A model generated the notes under the pieces. That model was not told where the DNA came from. It ran no database searches and worked only from the letters and a program-made list of their open reading frames with translations. This document shows, one piece after another, positions 17,066 through 25,448 of a DNA stretch of 64,000 nt (its first letter is position 1; each line of letters begins with the position of its first letter). This DNA comes from Sphingobium sp. YR768. Its GTDB lineage: Bacteria > Pseudomonadota > Alphaproteobacteria > Sphingomonadales > Sphingomonadaceae. The DNA is taken from contig NZ_FOGE01000012.1 of NCBI RefSeq assembly GCF_900111125.1, positions 1-64,000 of the forward strand, read 5' to 3'. The position numbers were made by a program, and so were the translations under genes.

Positions 17066-19645
17066 TCATGCGATGGTGAGCGCCAGCGCCCCGTCGCCAT
17101 CCTCGACCCGGACGGTCGATCCGTCGGGCACTTCGCCGCGCAGGATCAGGTCGGCCAGCGGGTCTTGCAGATAGCGCTGGACCGCGCGTTTGAGCGGCCG
17201 CGCGCCATAGACTGGATCATAGCCGACCCGGCCCAGCCAGGCGCGGGCGCCTTCGCTGAGGTCTAGGACGATCTTGCGATCCTTCAGCAGCTTGCCGATG
17301 CGCGCGACCTGAATGTCGACGATCGGCGCCATATGGGCGGCGCCAAGGCGGTGGAACAGGATCACTTCATCCAACCGGTTGAGGAATTCCGGGCGGAAGT
17401 GGCTCCGCACGATCTCCATCACTTGCGGCTCGACCTTCTCCACCGGTTCGTCGTCGGCCAATCCGGTCAGGAACTGGCTGCCCAGGTTCGACGTCAGCAC
17501 GATGATCGTGTTGGTGAAGTCGACCGTGCGGCCCTGCCCGTCAGTCAGGCGACCATCGTCCAGCACCTGGAGCAGGATGTTGAACACATCGCCATGCGCC
17601 TTTTCGACTTCGTCGAACAGAACGACCTGATAGGGGCGACGGCGGACGGCTTCGGTCAGGACGCCGCCTTCCTCATAGCCGACATAGCCCGGAGGCGCGC
17701 CGATCAGGCGGGCGACGCTGTGCTTCTCCATGAATTCGCTCATGTCGATGCGCACCATCGCGCTGTCGTCATCGAACAGGAAACCGGCCAGCGCCTTGGT
17801 CAGTTCGGTCTTGCCGACGCCCGTGGGACCGAGGAAGAGGAAGGAGCCGAGCGGGCGGTTCGGGTCTTGCAGGCCGGCGCGGCTGCGGCGCACGGCGGTC
17901 GACACGGCTTTCACGGCATCGGCTTGCCCGATGACGCGCTTGCCCAGCGTTTCTTCCATCGCCAGCAGCTTTTCGCGCTCGCCGGTCATCATCCGTTCGA
18001 CCGGGATGCCCGTCCAGCGGGCGACGACCCCGGCAATATCCTCCGCCGTCACTTCCTCGCGCAGCATCGCGCCTTCCGAGGCGGTTTCCGCTTCGGCCAG
18101 ACGCTTCTCCAGCGCGGGAATGGTGCCGTAAGAGAGTTCGCTCATCTTCGCGAGATCGCCGGCGCGCTGCGCCTGCTCCAGTTCGAGGCGGGCGGCGTCG
18201 AGTTGCTCCTTGACCTTCGCTTCGCCGGCGATCTTGTCCTTTTCCGACTGCCAGCGGGTGGTGAGCGCGGCGGATTGCTCCTCCAGATTGGCGAGATCGG
18301 CTTCGAGCGCGGTCAGCCGGTCGGCCGAGGCCCGGTCGGTCTCCTTCTTCAGCGCCTCGCGCTCGATCTTGAGCTGGATGATGCGGCGGTCGAGATTTTC
18401 AATCTCTTCGGGCTTGCTCTCCACCTCCATGCGCAGGCGGCTGGCGGCTTCGTCCATCAGGTCGATCGCCTTGTCGGGCAGGAAACGGTCGGTGATGTAG
18501 CGGTTGCTGAGCGTCGCCGCGCTGACCAGCGCGCCGTCGGTGATGCGGACGCCGTGATGGAGTTCGTACTTCTCCTTCAGGCCGCGCAGGATGGAGATGG
18601 TGTCTTCCACCGTCGGTTCGCCAACGAAGACGGGCTGGAACCGCCGCTGGAGCGCCGGGTCTTTCTCCACATATTTGCGATATTCATCGAGCGTAGTCGC
18701 GCCGATGCAATGGAGTTCGCCACGCGCGAGGGCGGGTTTCAGGAGATTGCCGGCATCCATCGCGCCTTCGGATTTGCCCGCGCCGATCAGCGTGTGCATC
18801 TCGTCGATGAAGAGGATGATCTGGCCATCAGCGCCCTTCACCTCGTCCAGCACACCCTTCAAGCGCTCCTCGAACTCGCCGCGATATTTGGCGCCCGCGA
18901 TCAGGCTGCCCATGTCGAGCGCCATCAGCGTGCGGTCCTTGAGCGTATCGGGCACGTCGCCATTGGCAATGCGCAGCGCGAGGCCTTCGGCGATCGCGGT
19001 CTTGCCGACGCCGGGTTCGCCGATCAGCACGGGGTTGTTCTTGGTGCGGCGAGCGAGGATCTGGATCGTGCGGCGGATTTCCTCATCGCGGCCGATGACC
19101 GGATCGAGTTTGCCGGCGCGCGCCGCGTCGGTCAGATCGCGGGCGAATTTCTTGAGCGCGTCGTAACGATCCTCCGCGCCTGCGGTGTCCGCGGTGCGGC
19201 CGCCGCGCAGGCTGTTGATCGCGGCGTTGAGCGATTCGGGGTTCACGCCTGCGGCCGCCAGCGCCTTGCCCGCCGTCGTGGTGGTGGCGAGGGTCAGGGC
19301 GAGGAGCAGCCGTTCGACGGTGACGAAGCTGTCGCCCGCCTTGGTCGCCACCTGTTCGGCGGAATCAAGGACGCGCACGGCGTCATTGTCGAGACCCGGC
19401 GTCTGCTGCGCGCCGCTGCCAGAGACGGACGGGACTTTCGCCAGCGCCGCATCGGTGTCGCGCAGCGCAACTTCGGCGGAACCGCCCGCTGCCTTGATCA
19501 GACCCGACGCCATGCCCTGCTGGTCCTCCAGCAGCGCCTTGAGCAAATGTTCCGGGCCGATCCGCTGATGACTCATGCGGATCGCCACGGTTTGCGCCGA
19601 CTGAAGGAAGCCCTTGGCGCGATCAGTGAATTTTTCGAGGTTCAT
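17066..19645 (-). CDS. clpB: ATP-dependent chaperone ClpB
   Basis: An 859-residue AAA+ disaggregase that, with DnaK, pulls proteins out of aggregates in the cytoplasm. In order: the N-terminal repeat domain ([18 protein letters not shown]), first ATPase with [15 protein letters not shown] and [18 protein letters not shown], a long coiled-coil middle domain (about 410-525), second ATPase with [15 protein letters not shown] and [16 protein letters not shown], and the small C-terminal domain. Length and all Walker motifs are normal. It lacks a ClpP-binding loop, as expected for ClpB. It is transcribed alone, with a possible heat-shock promoter upstream. Confidence 0.97.
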   Translation of the reverse strand: MNLEKFTDRAKGFLQSAQTVAIRMSHQRIGPEHLLKALLEDQQGMASGLIKAAGGSAEVALRDTDAALAKVPSVSGSGAQQTPGLDNDAVRVLDSAEQVATKAGDSFVTVERLLLALTLATTTTAGKALAAAGVNPESLNAAINSLRGGRTADTAGAEDRYDALKKFARDLTDAARAGKLDPVIGRDEEIRRTIQILARRTKNNPVLIGEPGVGKTAIAEGLALRIANGDVPDTLKDRTLMALDMGSLIAGAKYRGEFEERLKGVLDEVKGADGQIILFIDEMHTLIGAGKSEGAMDAGNLLKPALARGELHCIGATTLDEYRKYVEKDPALQRRFQPVFVGEPTVEDTISILRGLKEKYELHHGVRITDGALVSAATLSNRYITDRFLPDKAIDLMDEAASRLRMEVESKPEEIENLDRRIIQLKIEREALKKETDRASADRLTALEADLANLEEQSAALTTRWQSEKDKIAGEAKVKEQLDAARLELEQAQRAGDLAKMSELSYGTIPALEKRLAEAETASEGAMLREEVTAEDIAGVVARWTGIPVERMMTGEREKLLAMEETLGKRVIGQADAVKAVSTAVRRSRAGLQDPNRPLGSFLFLGPTGVGKTELTKALAGFLFDDDSAMVRIDMSEFMEKHSVARLIGAPPGYVGYEEGGVLTEAVRRRPYQVVLFDEVEKAHGDVFNILLQVLDDGRLTDGQGRTVDFTNTIIVLTSNLGSQFLTGLADDEPVEKVEPQVMEIVRSHFRPEFLNRLDEVILFHRLGAAHMAPIVDIQVARIGKLLKDRKIVLDLSEGARAWLGRVGYDPVYGARPLKRAVQRYLQDPLADLILRGEVPDGSTVRVEDGDGALALTIA

Positions 19646-19691
19646 GCCATCCTCTTAATAAAATGCCACTTGGGGAAAGTGATTGCCCGCG

Positions 19692-19723
19692 ATGTAGTGT
19701 TGCCTAAAAACCACACAAGGGGC
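19692..19723 (-). promoter_or_regulatory. Possible sigma-32 (RpoH) promoter of clpB
   Basis: Read on the minus strand, CCCCTTG (19723-19717) is followed after 17 bases by CACTACAT (19699-19692), about 45 bases before the clpB start. Alphaproteobacterial heat-shock promoters have a CTTG-type -35 and a C-rich/TAT-type -10 at this spacing. The -35 fit is good and the -10 fit only fair. clpB is a classical RpoH target, which makes the guess reasonable but not proven. Confidence 0.3.
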
Positions 19724-19738
19724 GATCCGCATTTATCC

Positions 19739-21412
19739 TTATTTCGTCGCCTTCTGCGCTTGCGGGGCGAACAGATCACCGAAGAAATCCCTGGCGAACC
19801 AAAGCGGCGGGGTGTCGTCATCGGCCATGGCGCGGGTGATGCGATAATTGGCCTGGGCAAAGCGTGCGCCGGCGTCCCAGTCGATCTTCTGGTTCATGTC
19901 GTCGCCGGGATGATGATAGGCGCCGTTCAGGAAATCGCCCCACGCCTTTTCGCCGCCATTGGCATAGCCGGTGGCGAGGAAGACGGCGGGCACGCCCTGC
20001 TTCACGAACTTATAATGGTCGGAGCGCACGAAGATCGTTTCCTGCGGCATGGGATCGGGCGAGAGCTTCACGCCCATCGGCGCGACCGCCTTGGCCACGA
20101 TCGGGCCGAGGGTGGAGTGATCCGCACCGAAGGCGATCAGGTCGGTGAAGGGATAGAGCAGCAGCGGCATGTCGAGATCGACATTGCCGACGATCTGGCT
20201 GATCGGAACCGAGGGGTGGCGGGCATAATAGTCGGCGCCGAGCAGGCCCTTTTCTTCGCCGGTGGAGGCGAGGAAGATGATCGAGCGGCGCGGCTTGTCC
20301 GGCGATTGCGCCATGGCCCGCGCCACCTCCAGCATGGTCGCGATGCCCGCGCCATTATCCAGCGCGCCATTGTTGATCCGGTCCTTGTCCGCCGGTTCGC
20401 CCGGCCCTTCGACGCCGCTCAGGACAGGCTTCACCGGGCTGACGCCGATATGGTCGAGATGGGCGGACAGGACAACATATTGGTCTTTCAGTGCCGGGTC
20501 GCTGCCCGGCAGGATGGCGACGACATTGGGGCTGGTGACGCGCTGGCTGACACTATCGGCCTTGATGGTGACGCTGGTCTTGAGCGCGAAGCCCTTGGGC
20601 TTGCCGCCGACCTTGTCCGCCATCTTGCGGATCGCGGCGATGGTCGTGGGCGCGCCGGCGAAGACGGCTTCGGCGGCGGGATCGTTCAGCGAAGCCGAAG
20701 CGCGGATGCCCGATGCTTCGTTGAAAGGCGTGCCTTCGGGGGCGACCCAGGTGAAATCCGGTTCGTCAGCGAACTGCACCATGCGCGCCCAGGGCCGCGC
20801 CTTCATGGACTGGAGCGTGCCGAGCGAGAGCATGCCGATCGCGCCATGGGCCTGCGCCATCTGCGCCTTCGACGCGGAGAGATGCGCGCCCTCCTCGCTC
20901 GGCAGTCCCTTGGGATAGCCGCGCAGGGTGACGACGATCTTCCCCTTCACGTCGAGGCCGGCATAGTCGTTAAGGCCGAAGCGCGCATTTTCCAGGCCAT
21001 AGCCGACGAAGACGAGCGGCGCCGTGACGTCCAGATGCGGTTCGGCCGCGTTCATGCCGACCAGCACGTCGCCGGCATGGGTGAAGCTCTTCGCGCCGCG
21101 GGGGCCGGTGACGGTCAGAGTGGCGGGCGTCTGGGCCCGGTCGGTCTTCTGGAAGGCGATGCGCTGATACCAGTCGCCGCCATCGCCGCCGGGCTTGAGG
21201 CGCAGTTGCGCGAACTGGCTGGCGACGTAACGGGCGGCGATCTCATGCCCTTCGCTGCCGGTGTCGCGTCCCTTGAGCAGATCGTCGGCAAGGAAGGCGA
21301 CATGGGCGCGCACGGCCGCGGCGGAAAAGACGGGGTCGGCCGCCTGTTGCGCGGTCAGCGACGCGGGCAGGATCAGAGCGGTGGCGGCAGCCAGCAGGGC
21401 AAGGCGGGTCAT
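19739..21412 (-). CDS. M28 family metallopeptidase with PA domain
   Basis: A 557-residue exported aminopeptidase-type enzyme. The signal peptide ends near LTAQQA (about 22). A protease-associated insert lies around 130-260. The catalytic domain has LSAHLDHIG (zinc His and a catalytic Asp), NNGALDNGAG (bridging Asp), STGEEKG (catalytic Glu and metal Glu), NVDLDMP and a terminal AYHHPGDD (metal His). All ligands for a two-zinc site are present. Between the first two motifs the sequence VKPVLSGVEG is encoded by a short repeat typical of dispersed palindromes, inserted in frame. The start at 21412 gives the signal peptide, and longer in-frame starts run through the upstream repeats. It is divergent from an M16 peptidase. 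Confidence 0.85.
   Translation of the reverse strand: MTRLALLAAATALILPASLTAQQAADPVFSAAAVRAHVAFLADDLLKGRDTGSEGHEIAARYVASQFAQLRLKPGGDGGDWYQRIAFQKTDRAQTPATLTVTGPRGAKSFTHAGDVLVGMNAAEPHLDVTAPLVFVGYGLENARFGLNDYAGLDVKGKIVVTLRGYPKGLPSEEGAHLSASKAQMAQAHGAIGMLSLGTLQSMKARPWARMVQFADEPDFTWVAPEGTPFNEASGIRASASLNDPAAEAVFAGAPTTIAAIRKMADKVGGKPKGFALKTSVTIKADSVSQRVTSPNVVAILPGSDPALKDQYVVLSAHLDHIGVSPVKPVLSGVEGPGEPADKDRINNGALDNGAGIATMLEVARAMAQSPDKPRRSIIFLASTGEEKGLLGADYYARHPSVPISQIVGNVDLDMPLLLYPFTDLIAFGADHSTLGPIVAKAVAPMGVKLSPDPMPQETIFVRSDHYKFVKQGVPAVFLATGYANGGEKAWGDFLNGAYHHPGDDMNQKIDWDAGARFAQANYRITRAMADDDTPPLWFARDFFGDLFAPQAQKATK
20406..20431. repeat. Short dispersed-repeat motif inserted in frame in the M28 peptidase
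   Basis: The 26-base stretch beginning CCTTCGACGCCGCTCAGGAC is, from general familiarity with bacterial genomes, a member of the very common family read as CTTCGAC...CTCAGGACAGG. On the peptidase strand it is translated as PVLSGVEG, a hallmark of such elements inside proteins. It lies in a loop between two zinc-ligand motifs and keeps the frame open. Confidence 0.55.
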
Positions 21413-21483
21413 GGGAGGGCTTTCAGACAGGGATGTTATGGCGACAGGATTGCCGCCCGCCAGCGCCACTGTCCAGCACGCTC

Positions 21484-21589
21484 TTTGTGTGCCGCATTCT
21501 GCGAGCCGTCGGCTGTTCCGGCCGCCTTCAGAATAGTTTTTGTTTGCCGCATTCTGCGAGCCGTCGGCTGTTCCGGCCGCCTTCAGAAT
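21484..21589. repeat. Two tandem 55-bp repeats in a divergent promoter region
   Basis: A 45-base block (starting TGCCGCATTCTGCGAGCCGT) occurs at 21490-21534 and again, identical, at 21545-21589. Including the lead-in TTTGT(G/T)T the period is 55. Each unit has complementary ends, ATTCTG and CAGAAT, and an inner AGCCGTCGGCT palindrome, so each can fold into a hairpin. They occupy the 263-base gap between the divergent M28 and M16 genes. Nothing else recognisable is in that gap. Confidence 0.85.
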
Positions 21590-21675
21590 GCTTTGCCATA
21601 TTGCGCCTCTATCACGCCCCGCTATGCTGCCGCCCCATCGCGACCATCCCCGTCGCATCCTGCCAGAGGCTCTTC

Positions 21676-24540
21676 ATGACCCTATCTCCCCTGTCGCGCC
21701 GCCTGTCCCTGATGATCGGCCTTTCCGCGCTTGCCCTGACGCCGATGACGCAGGCTGTTGCGGCGATGGCCGCCGCCGTAGTCCCCGCGCCGCTCTCCAG
21801 CCTCGTGTCGAAGGTCGACATTCCCTATGAGGAGTTCACGCTGGCGAACGGGCTGCGCGTCATCGTGCATACCGATCGCAAGGCGCCGGTGGTGGCGGTG
21901 TCGATCTGGTATCATGTCGGATCGCGCTTCGAACCGGCCGGCAAGACCGGCTTTGCCCATCTGTTCGAACATCTGATGTTCTATGGCTCCGAAAATGCCG
22001 ATGGTCCCTTCTTCGGGCGGCTGGAGGATATCGGCGCGACCGACTGGAACGGGACGACCTGGTTCGACCGTACCAATTATTTCGAGACGGTGCCGACCGG
22101 CGCGATCGACCGGGCGCTGTTCCTGGAATCGGACCGTATGGGCCATTTGCTGGGCGCGGTGACGCAGACCAAGCTGGATACCCAGCGCGGCGTCGTGCAG
22201 AATGAGAAGCGCGCGGGCGAGAACCAGCCCTATGGTCTGGTCGAATATGCGCAGCTCGCCGCGCTGCTGCCCGAAGGCCATCCCTATCGCCATTCGACGA
22301 TCGGATCGATGGCGGACCTGAATGGCGCAAGCCTGGCGGACGTGCAGAACTGGTTCAAGACTCATTATGGGCCGAACAATGCCGTGCTGGTGCTGGCGGG
22401 CGATATCGATGCGGCGACCGCCAAAGCGAAGGTGGAGAAGTGGTTCGGCAATATCCCTGCCGGCCCCGCCCCCAAGGATGTGGATGCGACCGTCCCGACT
22501 TTGGCCAAGGATGCCGAAGTCGTGATGCACGACAATGTCGCCGCCACCCGCCTTTATCGCAACTGGATCGTGCCGGGCGTCAATTCGGCCGACCTGCAAC
22601 AGCTGGATCTGGCGATGACCGTGTTCGGCGGCCTCAAATCCTCGCGCCTCGACAATGTGCTGGTGCGGGACGAGAAGGTCGCGGTCGGCGTGTCGGCCAG
22701 TATCCAGCCGTTCGAGAAGCTGAGCATCGCCGAGATCACCGTCGACGTGAAGCCGGGTGTGGACCCTGTGGCCGTGGGCAAGCGGCTGGATGCGCTGCTC
22801 GCCGACTATCTGGCGAAGGGGCCGAGCGCCGACGAAGTGCTGCGCGCCGCCACCGGGCAGGCATCCGGCACGATCGGCGGGCTGGAAAAAGTCGGCGGCT
22901 TTTCGGGCAAGGCGGTGACGCTGGCCGAGGGGGCGGTCTATTCCAACGATCCGGCCAAATATAAGAAGGACTTGGCCGTCTATGCATCCGCCACGCCGGA
23001 CAGCGTGACCGCCACCGCCCGTAAATGGCTGGGCCGGCCGGTGCTGCGCATGACCGTGGCGCCGGGCGAACGGACCCCCGCCGACAATGCGCTAGCGGGG
23101 AACGCGACGCACAAGCCGGCCTTCTTCCGCAGCCCCGACGCGCCGGCGCCTGCCGCCGCGACGCCACCTGCGCCGACGAAGATCGCCGAGCCGCCGATCG
23201 AGCCGGTCAAGGATCTGGACTTCCCCGATGTCGAGCATGCCACGCTGAAGAACGGCATCCCGGTCGTGTTCGCGCGGCGCACGGCGGTTCCGACGGTGCG
23301 CGTCTCCGTCGCCTTCGACGCAGGCAATGCGGCGGACGACAAGGCGAAGCTGGGCACGGCCGGCCTGACCACCGCCCTGCTGGACGAAGGCACGACGACC
23401 CGCTCTTCGGTGCAGATCGCCGAGGAACAGGAGCGGCTGGGCGCGTCGATCAGCGCGGGCAACAGCATGGACCGGACCAATGTCGGCCTGTTCGCGCTGA
23501 AGCCCAATCTGGATGCGTCGCTGGGCCTACTGGCCGATGTGATCCGCAATCCCGCCTTTGCCCCGGCCGAGGTGGAGCGGCTGCGTGGGCAGGTGCTGAC
23601 CAGCATCGCCGCGGAAAAGACCGAACCGATGGCGATCGCCCAGCGCATGCTGCCGCCGATGCTGTACGGGCAGGCGCATCCCTATGGCATCCCCTTCACC
23701 GGCTCCGGCACCGAGACGGGCGTGAAGGCGGTGACGCGGGCGGACCTGACCGCTTTCCATGACACATGGATGCGACCGGACAATGCCACCATCTTCGTCG
23801 CGGGCGATACGACGCTGGCCGAACTGTTGCCGCTGCTGGAAAAGCGCTTCGGCGACTGGAAGGCGCCGGCCAGCCCCAAGGGCGCCAAGCTGTTCCGCAT
23901 GGACCGCATGATGCGCCCGGCGAAGATTGTCCTGATCGACAAGCCGCAAAGCCCGCAGTCGATGATCCTGGCTGGCCTGCTGACCAACAAGTCGGGCACG
24001 GACAATCCGGTCATATTGCAGACCGCCAATGAAGTGCTGGGCGGCAGCACTTCGTCGCGGCTGTGGATGGACCTGCGCGAGACGAAGGGTTGGGCCTATG
24101 GCGTCGGCACCGCGCTGTCGGGGGTCAAGGAAACCATTCCGCTGCTGGTCTATGCGCCGGTGCAGACCGACAAGACCGGTGAATCCATTGTCACTTTGCG
24201 CAAGGATATCAGCGAATATCTGACCAGCAAGGGCACGACCGAGGCGGAGCGGAACCAGATAATCAACGGCCAGATCCTGTCGCTGCCCGGCAGTTTCGAA
24301 ACCTCGTCCGACCTGCTGGGCGCGATGATGCGCAACAGCCTGATCGGCCGACCGGACGATTATTATGAGACGCTGCCGAAAGTCTATCGCGCCATGACCG
24401 CGGCCGAGATGGACAAGGCGGCACGCGAGGCGATCAACCCCGACCGGCTGATCTGGGTCGTGGTGGGCGACGCGAAACTGGTGCGGCCACAGCTTGACGC
24501 GGTGGGCCTGCCAGTGGAAATGGGCACATTGGCTGATTGA
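21676..24540 (+). CDS. Double-domain M16 (pitrilysin/insulinase) metallopeptidase, exported
   Basis: A 954-residue protein with a signal peptide ending about residue 29. The N-terminal M16 unit has the inverted zinc motif HLFEH in FAHLFEHLMFYGSEN, with the distal glutamate in GVVQNEKRAGENQPY. A Pro/Ala linker (about 485-510) separates it from a second M16 unit that has lost the HxxEH motif (GLTTALLDEGTTTRS at that place) but keeps the fold, for example FVAGDTT and SSRLWMDLRETKGWAYG. One active and one inactive half in a single chain is common for this subfamily, which forms a clam-shell that degrades peptides in the periplasm. The ATG at 21676 has AGAGGC just upstream. The neighbouring M28 enzyme suggests peptide scavenging. 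Confidence 0.9.
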   Translation: MTLSPLSRRLSLMIGLSALALTPMTQAVAAMAAAVVPAPLSSLVSKVDIPYEEFTLANGLRVIVHTDRKAPVVAVSIWYHVGSRFEPAGKTGFAHLFEHLMFYGSENADGPFFGRLEDIGATDWNGTTWFDRTNYFETVPTGAIDRALFLESDRMGHLLGAVTQTKLDTQRGVVQNEKRAGENQPYGLVEYAQLAALLPEGHPYRHSTIGSMADLNGASLADVQNWFKTHYGPNNAVLVLAGDIDAATAKAKVEKWFGNIPAGPAPKDVDATVPTLAKDAEVVMHDNVAATRLYRNWIVPGVNSADLQQLDLAMTVFGGLKSSRLDNVLVRDEKVAVGVSASIQPFEKLSIAEITVDVKPGVDPVAVGKRLDALLADYLAKGPSADEVLRAATGQASGTIGGLEKVGGFSGKAVTLAEGAVYSNDPAKYKKDLAVYASATPDSVTATARKWLGRPVLRMTVAPGERTPADNALAGNATHKPAFFRSPDAPAPAAATPPAPTKIAEPPIEPVKDLDFPDVEHATLKNGIPVVFARRTAVPTVRVSVAFDAGNAADDKAKLGTAGLTTALLDEGTTTRSSVQIAEEQERLGASISAGNSMDRTNVGLFALKPNLDASLGLLADVIRNPAFAPAEVERLRGQVLTSIAAEKTEPMAIAQRMLPPMLYGQAHPYGIPFTGSGTETGVKAVTRADLTAFHDTWMRPDNATIFVAGDTTLAELLPLLEKRFGDWKAPASPKGAKLFRMDRMMRPAKIVLIDKPQSPQSMILAGLLTNKSGTDNPVILQTANEVLGGSTSSRLWMDLRETKGWAYGVGTALSGVKETIPLLVYAPVQTDKTGESIVTLRKDISEYLTSKGTTEAERNQIINGQILSLPGSFETSSDLLGAMMRNSLIGRPDDYYETLPKVYRAMTAAEMDKAAREAINPDRLIWVVVGDAKLVRPQLDAVGLPVEMGTLAD

Positions 24541-24569
24541 CGCCAACGTAAACGTAAAGGAGACGAGAG

Positions 24570-24872
24570 ATGGCAACCGTGGATGGCGCCTTTGATTGCG
24601 TGGCCAAGACGCCGATGGGCGATCAGAAGGGCGTGTTCACCGTCATCAGCAGCGGCGATCGCTTCAACGGCACCTTTGCCGGCATGATGGGATCGCTGGA
24701 CGTGGTCGACGGCAAGGTCGACGGCGCCAAGCTGACCTGGAAGATGGAAATGACCATGCCGATGCCGATGACGCTGGAGTGCGAGGCGGAAGTCTCCGGC
24801 GACGCGATCACCGGCACGATGCAACTGGGCGCATTCGGCGCGTCCGCCTTCAACGGCACGCGGCGGGCCTGA
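24570..24872 (+). CDS. Small conserved beta-rich protein of unknown function
   Basis: A 100-residue protein without a signal peptide, preceded by an AAAGGAG ribosome site 29 bases after the M16 stop. It is made of alternating short strands with a strong repeat-like feel (GVFTVISSGDRFNGTFAG, then LDVVDGKVDGAKLTWKMEM, then VSGDAITGTMQLGAFGASAF), suggesting a small beta barrel. I have seen this pattern in sphingomonad hypothetical proteins but know no function. It is probably cotranscribed with the M16 gene and followed by a strong hairpin. Confidence 0.75.
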   Translation: MATVDGAFDCVAKTPMGDQKGVFTVISSGDRFNGTFAGMMGSLDVVDGKVDGAKLTWKMEMTMPMPMTLECEAEVSGDAITGTMQLGAFGASAFNGTRRA

Positions 24873-24882
24873 TCCGATCTTA

Positions 24883-24916
24883 TTGGCCGGGGATGCCAGA
24901 TGGCATCCCCGGCCAA
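24883..24916. terminator. Very strong hairpin after the M16 operon
   Basis: Two perfectly complementary 15-base arms (TTGGCCGGGGATGCC and its reverse complement) enclose AGAT. It starts 11 bases after the stop of the small protein gene. There is no T-run, so it may stop polymerase together with Rho or protect the mRNA end. Confidence 0.65.
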
Positions 24917-24972
24917 TTGCATTATGCGCAAATGCGACGACGAAGTGGACAATTGTCAGCAATATTGAATTA

Positions 24973-24998
24973 ATTCATTAGTTAGCTATCTAATGAAT
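24973..24998. promoter_or_regulatory. MarR-type operator overlapping the regulator's start codon
   Basis: ATTCATTAG and CTAATGAAT form perfect nine-base arms around TTAGCTAT. The right arm contains the ATG of the marR gene at 24993. Long AT-rich palindromes of this kind are typical MarR operators. Bound here, the regulator would block its own transcript and the efflux genes behind it. Confidence 0.65.
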
Positions 24999-25448
24999 AT
25001 GCCCATCACCGAGTCGAAGCGCCTGTTGGCGCATAAAATGGCCGCTGTCGCCCGAGGCTGGCGACAACTGGCCGACAGTGCGCTCGCCGAATTCGGCGTG
25101 TCGAACAGTGCGGGCTGGTGCCTGATCCACATCGACCGCATGGGTGGCGATGTGCGGCAGTCGGAACTGGCTGAATCACTGGACATCAGCCAGCCTTCAC
25201 TGGTGCGGACGCTGGATCAGGTGCAGGCCGCCGGACTGGTCGGCCGCACGCCGCATCCCGAAGACAAGAGATCCAATATCATCGGGCTGACCTCCGCCGG
25301 GAAGGATCTGGTCGGCCGGATCGAGGAGCGGTTGGGCCTGCTGCGCGCCGACCTGTTGCAGGGCGTGCCCGATGAAGCGATCATGATCATGGTCGAGATG
25401 CTGGACCTGCTGTCGCAGCGTATCGGCGAGCGGCGGAGCCAGATGTGA
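24993..25448 (+). CDS. MarR family transcriptional regulator
   Basis: A 151-residue winged-helix dimer-forming repressor. The DNA-binding part is about 50-115, with the recognition helix in LDISQPSLVRTLDQV and the wing containing PHPEDKRSNIIGLT, the conserved DxR of the family. It heads a five-gene efflux operon and ends in an ATGTGA overlap with the FUSC pump gene. A palindrome covers its start, so self-repression relieved by an aromatic or lipophilic acid is likely. An alternative start two codons later (24999) would free the coding region from part of the operator. Confidence 0.9.
   Translation: MNMPITESKRLLAHKMAAVARGWRQLADSALAEFGVSNSAGWCLIHIDRMGGDVRQSELAESLDISQPSLVRTLDQVQAAGLVGRTPHPEDKRSNIIGLTSAGKDLVGRIEERLGLLRADLLQGVPDEAIMIMVEMLDLLSQRIGERRSQM

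Noticed and set aside
20406..20431. The repeat in the M28 gene as a disabling insertion (pseudogene)
   Set aside because: The frame stays open and all zinc ligands on both sides are intact, so the gene is probably functional.
21484..21589. Two direct repeats considered as a CRISPR array
   Set aside because: Only two units; the roughly 10 bases between the identical 45-base blocks are too short to be a spacer, and there are no cas genes.
17333..21679. A 1448-codon open frame on the plus strand opposite clpB and the M28 peptidase
   Set aside because: It runs antisense to two unmistakable genes, its product is Arg/Ala/Gly/Asp-rich without recognisable domains, and such frames arise in GC-rich DNA from codon bias of the true strand.
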